NCBI GenBank assembly: GCA_011389515.1
Contig: JAABUA010000018.1
Coordinates: 1-49,979, forward strand
DNA: 49,979 nt
Origin: Desulfobacteraceae bacterium
Lineage (GTDB): Bacteria; Desulfobacterota; Desulfobacteria; Desulfobacterales; Desulfosalsimonadaceae
Direction: 5' to 3'
A program made the position numbers and the translations under genes. Positions 1 to 7,379 of the stretch are shown one piece after another. Position 1 is the stretch's first letter. Every line of letters begins with the position of its first letter. The notes beneath the pieces were generated by a model that saw only the letters and a program-made list of their open reading frames with translations, was not told the origin of the DNA and did not search any database.

Positions 1-363
1 AAACTGACGCAGCCCTACAGGCAAGACGGTGCATATCTATATCACACCTCACCCCGGCAGGGGTGACATCGTACAGCCGGTGGTTTCAACCACCGGAAAT
101 GGTGAGATCAATGGTTGCATCGGAGTCCTGAAGGGACGGCATTAAACATGTGCCGTCCCTTCAGGACTCCCGTTTTATTGCGTTATTCATTACCGGTGGT
201 TGAAACCACCGGCTATATTATCTATCCCCTCCGGGGATGATGGCTGGAATGGTTTTCCAACAGCAAACTGACGCAGCCCTACAGGCAAGACGGTGCATAT
301 CTATATCACACCTCACCCCGGCAGGGGTGACATCGTACAGCCGGTGGTTTCAACCACCGGAAA
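1..363. repeat. REP-like repeat block with a 99-bp direct repeat
   Basis: Bases 1-99 recur exactly at 265-363 (offset 264); the first copy may begin before the window. Each copy ends in the palindrome CCGGTGGTTTCAACCACCGG (77-96 and 341-360). A diverged inverted copy of the same module lies between them, with the reverse complement of the palindrome at 193-212 followed by a GC hairpin near 228-236. I see no convincing gene in 1-388. The arrangement of palindromic units in both orientations resembles REP/BIME clusters mobilised by RAYT transposases, but no transposase is in the window, so that link is inference. Confidence 0.8.
122..170. repeat. 20-bp perfect hairpin inside the repeat block
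   Basis: Arms at 122-141 and 151-170 are perfect reverse complements (20 of 20), separated by 9 bases. No T-run follows directly (the next bases are CGTTTTATT), so a simple rho-independent terminator is possible but not typical. Its place between the two direct repeats suggests a separate palindromic insertion. Confidence 0.8.
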
Positions 364-388
364 CAGATCCGGCAAAACAGGAAAAAAC

Positions 389-1921
389 TTACTTACGGTA
401 CAAGAATTCGATCAACTTGACTTCCGCCCACGTGTCCATGGTGCAGTATTTGCGCAAGTCCGTAAATATCTGCTTCTTTTCCGGCTCGGTGCACTTTCCG
501 GAAATGCAATGCAGGTACATGTTCGAGGCCGTAGTGCCGTCCGCAATTGCAAGGCCATCATAATCGAGTTCCGGGACAAGCGCCGGAAGCACGGCTTTCA
601 GAGAGGCCGACCCGTTCATTGCAGGGTGGTAAACGATCCGGGACCGGAATGGGGCCAGCAGATCGACCATCCGGGCATTGATTTGATCGAGCGCCGTTTT
701 ATATTCAGGGAGCAGCGCGCCCAGCTCCCTGTTAATGCGTGATTCAAACCCCTGGTTGTATACGATGACCGATCCTGTTTCCCCGCAGGCGTCAACCAGG
801 GCCGCTGCAAAGCCCGTCCGGGGATCGGTTGGCTCTGTGTGGAGATATTCGATATGTTTTACGCTCCCCCCGGGCGTTTTCTGGATATGGAGCGAAAATT
901 GAAAGGGGATCTGCTGGTACGGCGATGATTCATCAAACAAGGGGACCGCAGGAAAAATGGTTTCATAATCCAGGAAATAAAGCGGGTATTGCAGGGTTTT
1001 GAGAAACACGTTGATGCCGGATGGGTCTATATGCGATTTTCCGTTTTTGTGGGCATCCAGCAGAATTTGCTGCCGTTTCGGGCCGGCATAATCGGGGGGA
1101 ACATCGAAAATGTCATGGATTTCGCGTTCGAGAAGCGCTTCCAGCTGTCTCCCTGTAAAAAAGCGATGTACGGCAGTTGCAGGGATATCCTGCCAGCAGT
1201 AATTTGAAAATTCGCACTCAAACGGCGACGAGCAGTGCGGTCCGATGGCGCGGCAAGGCTCTTTGGATGTACGTATCATTTTTTTCAGGGCCGCCAGTTG
1301 CAAGGGGATTTCAGGCAATCTTGCCGCAACCGGCGCATTGCAGTTTTCCAGCGTAAAGAGCTTGTCATATTCAAGCGGCCCGCGTCGGACGTAGGCGTTG
1401 TTCAAATGCATCAGGAAGGAATCCCCGATGGGAAAGCCGGCGCTTTCAAAAACATGCCGTTGAAACGACATATCGTCCACATGGTAGTCTTTTACACCGG
1501 TGGACTGCTTGATCTCGATCAAGTCCCATTTTTCTGCCTTCTGTTTTTTATGGAGGATGTCAATCCGGCAATAGGCGCCGGAGGCGGAGCATGCAGTGGC
1601 TTCATAGATGGTTGTTGCCCCCTGATCGATCATTGCCAGGGTGGATGCAATGGCCTTGTCGATTTCATAATACGGGTCTGTTATTTCCATGCCCGCCGGA
1701 AAACACTCCCATGCCATCCGTTCCACCGCATGACCCGAATCAAAAAGGCGATGCTTAGCGTCCGTGACAGGGGCTGCCAGGTCGGGCCGGTGGCGATAGA
1801 GCCACAAGGCTTTTGGACACTGCAGTCCTTTGATGTATTGGGATTTGGATATGCGTACCTGCCTTTTTTCCGGCAAGTTTGTGCTTTTCCGGCGTTCGTC
1901 CATTTCTGCTGATGTATCCAT
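389..1921 (-). CDS. DUF2779 protein: Cas4-like iron-sulfur nuclease fused to DEDD exonuclease-like domain
   Basis: 510 aa, recognised as a DUF2779 family protein. The N-terminal half has a PD-(D/E)XK nuclease pattern: D121, then E136-I-K138. One early cysteine (C35 in LQCPKALW) plus a later trio (C230, C236, C242) matches the one-plus-three cysteine layout of Cas4/AddB-type 4Fe-4S nucleases. The C-terminal half carries the DnaQ-like motif FLDYET (D318, E320) and a final MDTWAEVKL segment, as in DEDD exonucleases. The protein should therefore act on nucleic acid ends, but substrate and role are unknown. It lies 136 bp downstream of the AAA+ gene on the same strand, so co-transcription is possible. 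A purine-rich AAGAGAA precedes the ATG. A stand-alone repair or recombination nuclease is the main alternative to a defence role. Confidence 0.8.
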   Translation of the reverse strand: MDTSAEMDERRKSTNLPEKRQVRISKSQYIKGLQCPKALWLYRHRPDLAAPVTDAKHRLFDSGHAVERMAWECFPAGMEITDPYYEIDKAIASTLAMIDQGATTIYEATACSASGAYCRIDILHKKQKAEKWDLIEIKQSTGVKDYHVDDMSFQRHVFESAGFPIGDSFLMHLNNAYVRRGPLEYDKLFTLENCNAPVAARLPEIPLQLAALKKMIRTSKEPCRAIGPHCSSPFECEFSNYCWQDIPATAVHRFFTGRQLEALLEREIHDIFDVPPDYAGPKRQQILLDAHKNGKSHIDPSGINVFLKTLQYPLYFLDYETIFPAVPLFDESSPYQQIPFQFSLHIQKTPGGSVKHIEYLHTEPTDPRTGFAAALVDACGETGSVIVYNQGFESRINRELGALLPEYKTALDQINARMVDLLAPFRSRIVYHPAMNGSASLKAVLPALVPELDYDGLAIADGTTASNMYLHCISGKCTEPEKKQIFTDLRKYCTMDTWAEVKLIEFLYRK

Positions 1922-2004
1922 TATTCTCTTTTCTTATTGAAAAATATGTGCCCGGAATCAACCAATAGGGCGCTTCAATAATACCATGGATTTGAAAAAA
2001 CCAG

Positions 2005-2040
2005 TTTCGATTTCGATAGCGATTTCGATTTCGATTTCGA
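2005..2040. repeat. TTTCGA hexamer tandem repeat (6 units)
   Basis: Six hexamers run in phase: TTTCGA at 2005, 2011, 2023, 2029 and 2035, with one variant unit TAGCGA at 2017. The tract lies in the gap between the AAA+ stop codon (2058) and the DUF2779 start (1921), about 84 bp upstream of that start. It may vary in copy number and could change promoter or leader spacing. Confidence 0.85.
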
Positions 2041-2057
2041 AATGCAAAAATATCAAG

Positions 2058-4286
2058 TTAATGAAAGCCGATGGGCCGGGATCCCTTTTGGGCATCCTTG
2101 ATGGCGGCCTCTTCCTGCAACGCGCTAAGAAGCAGGTCATGGCCCAGCTCTTCGGCCGGGAAAAAGGCGTACCGGTCCCTTACCGTCCTGAAATCACCGG
2201 GTGCCAGGTTGTCCAGTTTCTGCAGCGCCTTTTCCACCTTCTGCCCCATGGGCACGTTGATCAAGGGCTGCAACAGCTTCTGGTAAAAGATTCTATTTCC
2301 GTCCGGCAGAAGGAAACCGAAGCCGATTTTCTGGTTGAACCGCCGGATGGCGGCGCTGTCCATTCCGGTAAGCCGGTTGGTCGTGCAGATAAGAATGCCT
2401 TTGAAGCGTTCCATCCGGGTCAGAAACTCGTTTGTGAAGCTGATCTCCCAGGAGCGATGCGCGCTTTCACGGGGAAAGAGCATGGAGTCCACTTCATCCA
2501 TCACCAGGACGGCTTCTTCCTGTTCGGCCTGTTCAAACGCCTTGCGGATATTCTTTTCGGACATGCCCACATAGGGGTCAAGCAGATCGCTGGGGCGCCT
2601 GCACAGAAGCCCCCTGTCGAGGTGTTCGGCAATGTAGCGGGCCAATTCGCTTTTGCCGGTGCCGGGAGGCCCGTAAAACAGGAGGTTCAGGTTTCTGACA
2701 TCCTGCCCGGCGCCGTTTCGGAGATACCGGTCAAAACGGTCCACCTGGGTAAAAAGGGACGGCAGATCGCCGGTAATATGCAAGCCGTCCAGGGAATAGG
2801 CTTTTTCGATGCGGTCTTTTTGGGCCGGTTTTTTGTCCGCATGACACAAATCCTGGTGCGCTTCCAGGCCTAGTTGGACGGCCTGGTGGATTCTGCTTTT
2901 GGATGCGGGCTTGCGCTGAAGCGCTTTTTTTATGGATAGATCAATGGCGCCGGGGCTGGCATCGTGCGCGCCGGCAAAGACGGCAATATCTTTTTCGCTG
3001 AAAAACGTTTTGCACCGGTTTTGGGAGACGATATTGCGCCACAACTGGATGCGCTGCCGCCGGTTGAACGGCTTGAATGCCAGGCTGAAGGCAAAGCGAC
3101 GCAAAACAGACTTTTCAATCCCTTCAATGTCATTGGTGATCCATATCATCCGGTTGTTCGGCTCATCTAACAAATGATTGAGCCACCCCTTGTCCTGGGT
3201 TTCCCCGCGCGCAAACCAGGCGGAGTTGGTATTCAATATGTTGTCCGCCTCGTCGACAATGATAAGCGATCCGCCGCCGCCGTTGGTCATGCCCAGGCAG
3301 GCGGCAATGGCCGTGCGCCTGTCTTTGCTTTCATTGCCCTCCCCTTTTGCGATTTCATATGCCGGCGCGTCCAGCATATTGGCCAGTCCATGGGCAAAGC
3401 TGGTCTTGCCGGTGCCCGGGGGGCCGTAGAGCAGCAGATGGGTAGGGGCGGCCGTTTTTTCCGCCAGTATAGCTATGGCGTGTTCAATTTTCATGGGCTC
3501 CACAAGATGATATGACATGGGAATGGCTTTTTTCGGGACGGACGAGAAAAACGTCGAAGCAAGATCACGTTCCGGGGGTGTCTGAAGGGCGCAGGCGACT
3601 TCATGGTGGAGCTCCATTTTGTATCTGCCCGTCTCTACCATGCCTGTTTCTGTGAGGGTGCCGTTTAACACCTGGCTGAGTTCGTAATGGTCCATTGCCA
3701 GGATGTTTTTCAGGTGCTTCCTTCCGGAGAACCGGCTGCACTCCAGGTGGCGGCTGAAAAAATCCTCCGGCTGCTCATACATCGACGAAATAAAGAAAAA
3801 AATGAGCGCCTCTGCTTCACTTTCAGAAAGAGTGAATATTTTTTTCACTTTTTTGATATTCTGCTCCAGGTCAGACCGACCACGGTATTCGGCGTTTTTC
3901 GCCTTTTTTTCAAGCATGCCCATGATGGCCTTGCCCAACTCGGTGCGATGAATGAACCGGATGTGCCGGATCGCCCTGAATGCGACCCCTGCAAAGCTAT
4001 CTGCATCGCATGTGGAAAAGTCCTCTGCCATTTCGTCCTTGTATCGTGCGGCAGCGAATTCGATCATTTTTTTCGACAACCGGACTTTTTCCTCCCCCAG
4101 TATCCAGCACATGAATTCCATGGCCTCTTCATCCAACACAAAATGCCGGCTCAGGTAGCGATGAAGATACGTGGCGCATTTCCGGACAACAAAAAGATCG
4201 TTTTTATCCGGGTGCGTCTCGCCTGCAGGCATCAGCGGATGCATGACAAAGTTGTTCTGGTTGTTGTACCTCAGTCTTCCGGTCAT
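2058..4286 (-). CDS. tandem AAA+ ATPase
   Basis: 742 aa from the ATG at 4286, chosen because AGGAGG (complement of 4293-4298) sits 6 bases upstream; a longer reading frame to 4334 lacks such a site. Residues 1 to about 270 match no domain I recognise. Two AAA+ modules follow. The first has Walker A GPPGTGKT near 288-295 and Walker B IIVDEAD near 342-348. The second has Walker A GPPGTGKS near 538-545 and Walker B VLVMDEVD near 593-600. Both have arginine-rich segments (VLRRF, AIRRF) after the second strand, as in classical AAA proteins. A double-ring remodelling or unfolding ATPase of the CDC48/SpoVK-like class is likely; the target is unknown. It shares strand with the DUF2779 nuclease and is divergent from the WYL regulator. 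Confidence 0.8.
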   Translation of the reverse strand: MTGRLRYNNQNNFVMHPLMPAGETHPDKNDLFVVRKCATYLHRYLSRHFVLDEEAMEFMCWILGEEKVRLSKKMIEFAAARYKDEMAEDFSTCDADSFAGVAFRAIRHIRFIHRTELGKAIMGMLEKKAKNAEYRGRSDLEQNIKKVKKIFTLSESEAEALIFFFISSMYEQPEDFFSRHLECSRFSGRKHLKNILAMDHYELSQVLNGTLTETGMVETGRYKMELHHEVACALQTPPERDLASTFFSSVPKKAIPMSYHLVEPMKIEHAIAILAEKTAAPTHLLLYGPPGTGKTSFAHGLANMLDAPAYEIAKGEGNESKDRRTAIAACLGMTNGGGGSLIIVDEADNILNTNSAWFARGETQDKGWLNHLLDEPNNRMIWITNDIEGIEKSVLRRFAFSLAFKPFNRRQRIQLWRNIVSQNRCKTFFSEKDIAVFAGAHDASPGAIDLSIKKALQRKPASKSRIHQAVQLGLEAHQDLCHADKKPAQKDRIEKAYSLDGLHITGDLPSLFTQVDRFDRYLRNGAGQDVRNLNLLFYGPPGTGKSELARYIAEHLDRGLLCRRPSDLLDPYVGMSEKNIRKAFEQAEQEEAVLVMDEVDSMLFPRESAHRSWEISFTNEFLTRMERFKGILICTTNRLTGMDSAAIRRFNQKIGFGFLLPDGNRIFYQKLLQPLINVPMGQKVEKALQKLDNLAPGDFRTVRDRYAFFPAEELGHDLLLSALQEEAAIKDAQKGSRPIGFH

Positions 4287-4442
4287 GGTGGGCCTCCTGG
4301 TTATTTTTGTTCTTGTTTGAAAGCATAATCGCATGGTAGCGTTCCATTTGACGGAACGATAATCGATTGTTTCATAAAAAGCGCTTTTATCCCGTCGCCG
4401 GCACTGTCACCGGCCAGTTCCCATACTTTCAAGGACAAAGGA

Positions 4443-4634
4443 CAATTTCCCCCGGTTGGCACCGGGTTGCCCTGGCAACTGCAGGAGAACGCTGATTTTT
4501 CCATGGCTCGCTTCGACGCGCCCCGTGATAAACGGCAAAGCCACAGGGCGCCTGTCTGCGCTTCGCCAGGAACTATCAGCAACCCCCTGCAATTGTTGCT
4601 GCGGGCAACACCCGGTGCCAACCGGGGGAAATTG
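4443..4634. repeat. MITE-like element with 25-bp perfect terminal inverted repeats
   Basis: Bases 4443-4467 and 4610-4634 are exact reverse complements (25 of 25), and the similarity continues inward imperfectly for about 30 more bases on each side. The 192-bp unit has no reading frame of its own that looks real. Size and structure fit a MITE or a long REP-type palindrome. I could not identify a target-site duplication with confidence. Confidence 0.75.
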
Positions 4635-4707
4635 ATCATTTTATATGGCCGGAGATCAGGGGAGACGACTTTATCAGCGCGGGCTTTTGACTTGATATAA
4701 TTGACCA

Positions 4708-4920
4708 ATTTCATTTTACATGGGGTGAGGGTGCCGCCTGAAGGCAACATTGGGAGGGATTGGTGATCACTCTTGGCGCAGTGGAGCAAAACATCCTGTA
4801 TTGTTTGAGTCCCGCCACCGGCGGGACGAGTTTACAGGATGTTGCGGAACAAGCCGTAGAGCGATCCCAAGGCCTCACAGTTGTCGCGGGCGGCTCCCCA
4901 CCCCCATGTAAAATGAAAGT
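4708..4920. repeat. second MITE-like inverted-repeat element with nested hairpins
   Basis: The ends (about 4708-4738 and 4889-4920) are imperfect inverted repeats sharing TTTCATTTTACATGGGG. The centre is a nested palindrome: 11-bp arms at 4790-4800 and 4833-4843, enclosing GTCCCGCC/GGCGGGAC at 4809-4816 and 4820-4827 with a 3-base loop. Its right end stops 27 bp before the WYL start codon, so it forms part of that gene's leader or promoter. Confidence 0.7.
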
Positions 4921-4947
4921 GAACCTTTTAAATAAACCGGGGAACCC

Positions 4948-5964
4948 ATGCCGAAAAAAATCAATTCCGACAGCAAATACGGGCAGAAAATCATCACCCT
5001 TTTTGCGAAGCTGATGTTTTCCAACGAAAAGCACTCGCTGGTGGATCTTGCCCGGACGCTGGAATGCTCCAAGCAGTCCGTCATGCGGATGATCGATGAC
5101 ATTACGATGTTCTACGGGGTCCAGTTGACGGAGTCCTACGAGGGGAAGCGGAAGTATTACCAGATCGCGCAGAAGCCGGGCGCCGTGCCCCTGGTGAGCA
5201 TGTCCGAATCCGAGTTCCATGTGCTCCAGATGTGCCGGGCTTTTACAGAGCACTTACTGGGCCGCCAGCTCTTCGGGGAGGCCGCCCAGGCCCTGATGAA
5301 AAGCCAGGCGCTGCTGCCGGATGACAATGCCGTATCCGGCAAGCACTTTGCATCGCTTATTCCCGGCAACATCGACTACACGCCTCATCACCGGAACATC
5401 CGGACGCTCATCCGGGCGATGGATGAAAAAAAGGTGTGCCGCATCGCCTATTTGTCGCTCACATCGGAAAGCACGAAAACCTTTTACATCAAGCCGCTCA
5501 AGATTTTTTCCCACAAAGACACCGTATACCTGCATGCCCGCATGGCGAAATCTCCGGGCAAACCCTACAAAGAGCCGAAATATGACCCGCTGCTGGCCAT
5601 CCACCGGATAAAAGCGCTGGAAATCACGGACAGGGTCTACGATTTTCCGGCAAACTACGATTTTGAAAAAACGTTCAACCAGAATTTCGGGGTGATCAAG
5701 GAAAAAGCGTTTGAGGCGGTACTTGAATTTCAGGGCTACGCGGCAAAATACGTGGCGGAACGCACCTGGAGCCCCGGCCAGGAAATCGCCCAACTGCCCA
5801 GCGGAAAAATCAGGCTCACTTTTGCCACGTCCTCACGGCCGGAACTGGTCTCCTGGATTTTATCCTTTGGTGCGGAAGCGAAGGTCCTTGCCCCGGACTG
5901 GCTGGCGGAGGAAGTCTCTTCGGTGATCAGCGAAATGTCGGGAAAGTATCAGGTAAGGGGTTGA
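4948..5964 (+). CDS. WYL-domain transcriptional regulator
   Basis: 338 aa. Residues 1-75 form a helix-turn-helix region (LVDLARTLECSKQSVMRMIDDI). The middle and C-terminal parts match the WYL domain layout: a ligand-binding core around 165-230 (CRIAYLS, then a YLHAR strand) and a WCX-like C-terminal domain around 255-330. WYL proteins usually sense nucleotides or nucleic acid ligands and often repress defence, DNA-damage or mobile-element genes. This one is divergent from the AAA+/DUF2779 pair, which makes it a candidate regulator of them (inference). GGGGAA shortly before the ATG is a fair ribosome site. The leader derives from an inverted-repeat element. Confidence 0.85.
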   Translation: MPKKINSDSKYGQKIITLFAKLMFSNEKHSLVDLARTLECSKQSVMRMIDDITMFYGVQLTESYEGKRKYYQIAQKPGAVPLVSMSESEFHVLQMCRAFTEHLLGRQLFGEAAQALMKSQALLPDDNAVSGKHFASLIPGNIDYTPHHRNIRTLIRAMDEKKVCRIAYLSLTSESTKTFYIKPLKIFSHKDTVYLHARMAKSPGKPYKEPKYDPLLAIHRIKALEITDRVYDFPANYDFEKTFNQNFGVIKEKAFEAVLEFQGYAAKYVAERTWSPGQEIAQLPSGKIRLTFATSSRPELVSWILSFGAEAKVLAPDWLAEEVSSVISEMSGKYQVRG

Positions 5965-5997
5965 ACGGCAGCGCCCGAATAATATGAAAAACAGAAC

Positions 5998-6043
5998 TTG
6001 AAATTGGCCGGATTTAAATGTATAGTCCAAGTATACATTTAAA
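5998..6043 (+). promoter_or_regulatory. sigma70 promoter with overlapping palindromic operator of the toxin-antitoxin pair
   Basis: TTGAAA at 5998-6003 and TATAGT at 6021-6026 are 17 bp apart, close to the consensus. A perfect 12-bp inverted repeat (6013-6024 and 6032-6043, 7-base spacer) covers the -10 box and the expected start site. An antitoxin bound there would block RNA polymerase, which is the usual type II autoregulation. A8 then G8 (6041-6056) follow, with the G run taking the ribosome-site position before the ATG at 6063. Confidence 0.75.
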
Positions 6044-6062
6044 AAAAAGGGGGGGGTTCTGA

Positions 6063-6302
6063 ATGAAGGCAACCATTGTTGATTTACGATATAAAATGAA
6101 CGACGTGCTCAGGGCCCTGGACCGGAACGAAAAGGTGACGGTATTGTATCGGGGCAAAGTCAAAGGCGTCCTGGTGCCCGCCGGGGAAAAAACGACCATG
6201 AGGATCAAGGACCATCCGTTTTTCGGAATATCCCGGGAAGAGGAAAGGTCCGTATCGGACGAACTGAATGACCTGCGGAAGGGCAGATACGATGATATTT
6301 GA
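6063..6302 (+). CDS. Phd/YefM-like antitoxin
   Basis: 79 aa. The N-terminal half (MKATIVDLRYKMNDVLRALDRNE, shown only to mark the start; then VTVLYRGKVKGVLVP) has the beta-alpha-alpha-beta pattern of Phd/YefM-type DNA-binding antitoxins. The C-terminal tail is charged and probably disordered until it wraps the toxin. It overlaps the PIN toxin by 11 bp, so translation is coupled. The leader contains the operator described at 5998-6043. The eight-G tract in the ribosome-site position is odd and could slip in length during replication. Confidence 0.8.
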   Translation: MKATIVDLRYKMNDVLRALDRNEKVTVLYRGKVKGVLVPAGEKTTMRIKDHPFFGISREEERSVSDELNDLRKGRYDDI

Positions 6303-6669
6303 TACGGATATATTCATCTGGGTTCAGAGGGGCAACGAAAAAGCCGCCAGGCTCATTGAGAATGCCAAAGAACGCTATCTCTCCGTGCAAACCTACATGG
6401 AGCTGCTGCAGTGCGCGAAAAACAAAAACCAGCACCGGTACATAAAGGATTTTTTAACAGCATTTGGTTTTTTCATCCTTCCGATGACCGAAAACATCGG
6501 TCACCGCGCATCCATATACATCGAAGAGTATACGTTAGCCTCCGGAATCAGATCGGGTGATGCCATTGTGGCGGCCACCGCCGTGGAAAACAACCTGCCC
6601 CTTGCTTCAAGCAACGCCAAACATTTCAAAAGCATCAAAGAACTGACGTTGAAAAATTTCAGGCCCTGA
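6292..6669 (+). CDS. vapC: PIN-domain ribonuclease toxin (VapC-like)
   Basis: 125 aa from the ATG at 6292, which overlaps the antitoxin end in another frame. The PIN fold is shown by the N-terminal MIFDTD (D4, D6), a conserved Glu in TYMELLQ, Asp in IRSGDAIVAATA and the C-terminal LASSNAKHF strand-turn. These acidic residues bind the metal ions used to cut RNA. Members usually cleave tRNA or rRNA to halt growth and are held inactive by the partner antitoxin. A longer start at 6268 exists but lacks support compared with the coupled start. Confidence 0.88.
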   Translation: MIFDTDIFIWVQRGNEKAARLIENAKERYLSVQTYMELLQCAKNKNQHRYIKDFLTAFGFFILPMTENIGHRASIYIEEYTLASGIRSGDAIVAATAVENNLPLASSNAKHFKSIKELTLKNFRP

Positions 6670-6692
6670 TGCCATTGCAAGGAGTCCTCCAA

Positions 6693-7232
6693 ATGAAAAA
6701 AATGATTTTATCAATTGCAATACTGCTTATGGTGGCCGGCTGCGTCCGTGTCCCCCAGGGTGTTGAGCCGGTTACCGGTTTCGAAGTCGAACGCTACCTG
6801 GGAGACTGGTATGAAATCGCCCGACTGGACCACTCCTTTGAACGGGGTCTCCACGAGGTGAGCGCCGCGTATACGCTTATGGATGACGGCGGGATAAAGG
6901 TCGTCAACAGGGGGTACAACCCGGAAAAGGACGAATGGAAAGAAGCAACCGGCAAGGCATACTTTGTGGGCGACCCGGGAACCGGCCGGCTCAAGGTTTC
7001 CTTCTGGGGCCCGTTTTACGGCGCATACAACATCATCGCGCTGGACAAGGCGGACTATTCCCATGCAATGGTATGCGGCCCGACCCGGTCCTATCTCTGG
7101 ATACTGGCAAGAAACCCGGACATGCCCGAAGCCCTGAAGAACGAACTGGTTAAAAAGGCGGAAAACCTGGGGTTTAAAACAGGCGAGCTGATTTTTGTGA
7201 CGCATACGTTGACGACATCGCGCTTTAAATAG
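6693..7232 (+). CDS. blc: outer-membrane lipocalin (Blc family)
   Basis: 179 aa from the ATG at 6693, with AAGGAG upstream; a start at 6669 would add a segment before the signal peptide. A short hydrophobic signal ends in a lipobox (LMVAGC, C17), so a lipoprotein. The lipocalin GxW motif is clear (YLGDWYEIARLDHSFERG), followed by a beta-barrel pattern and the closing Arg-containing strand near LWILARNPD. Blc proteins bind lysophospholipids and fatty acids at the outer membrane during envelope stress. It starts 23 bp after vapC and may be reached by read-through. The patatin phospholipase downstream is functionally related. Confidence 0.92.
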   Translation: MKKMILSIAILLMVAGCVRVPQGVEPVTGFEVERYLGDWYEIARLDHSFERGLHEVSAAYTLMDDGGIKVVNRGYNPEKDEWKEATGKAYFVGDPGTGRLKVSFWGPFYGAYNIIALDKADYSHAMVCGPTRSYLWILARNPDMPEALKNELVKKAENLGFKTGELIFVTHTLTTSRFK

Positions 7233-7250
7233 ACATAATTATCCGGAGAA

Positions 7251-7311
7251 CCTCGTAGGGGCACCCCTACGGGCCCATATTCCTGTGGGAATCTTTTTCG
7301 TGTCTATACAA
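7251..7311. repeat. dispersed intergenic repeat, copy 1
   Basis: The reverse complement of this stretch matches 22238-22289 with small gaps: both contain TGTATAGACACG, TTCCCACAG and AATATGGGCCCGTAGGGG. This copy also carries a full hairpin, CGTAGGGG-CA-CCCCTACG (7254-7271), lying just past blc; it has no T-run so is a weak terminator candidate. Two copies 15 kb apart in opposite orientation show a mobile or REP-like family. Confidence 0.7.
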
Positions 7312-7379
7312 GAATGCAAAAATTATTGCAATTCTTTGCAATTATCAAAACCAGACCCCTTCAAGAACGTGAGGACAGT

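Larger units (their letters stand above)
4287..4947. other. 661-bp gene-free divergent intergenic region
   Basis: This gap separates the AAA+ gene (minus) from the WYL gene (plus). Any long reading frame here is interrupted by repeats and resembles no protein. It holds two inverted-repeat elements (4443-4634 and 4708-4920, listed separately) and a small palindrome, CGTTCC-N7-GGAACG at 4341-4359, 55 bp upstream of the AAA+ start. That palindrome is a possible operator, with no direct proof. Confidence 0.7.

Noticed and set aside
1..363. Possible CRISPR array
   Set aside because: Only two long direct copies and an inverted unit are present; there are no short repeats with regular unique spacers and no cas1/cas2 genes nearby.
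389..1921. The Cas4-like protein as part of a CRISPR system
   Set aside because: It is the DUF2779 fusion type and there is no array, cas1 or cas2 in the window.
4301..4789. Open frame on the minus strand in the 4.3-4.8 kb gap
   Set aside because: It runs through two inverted-repeat elements, resembles no protein and has no ribosome site.
7254..7271. Hairpin after blc as a rho-independent terminator
   Set aside because: It lacks a following T-run and belongs to a dispersed repeat, so I list it as a repeat only.
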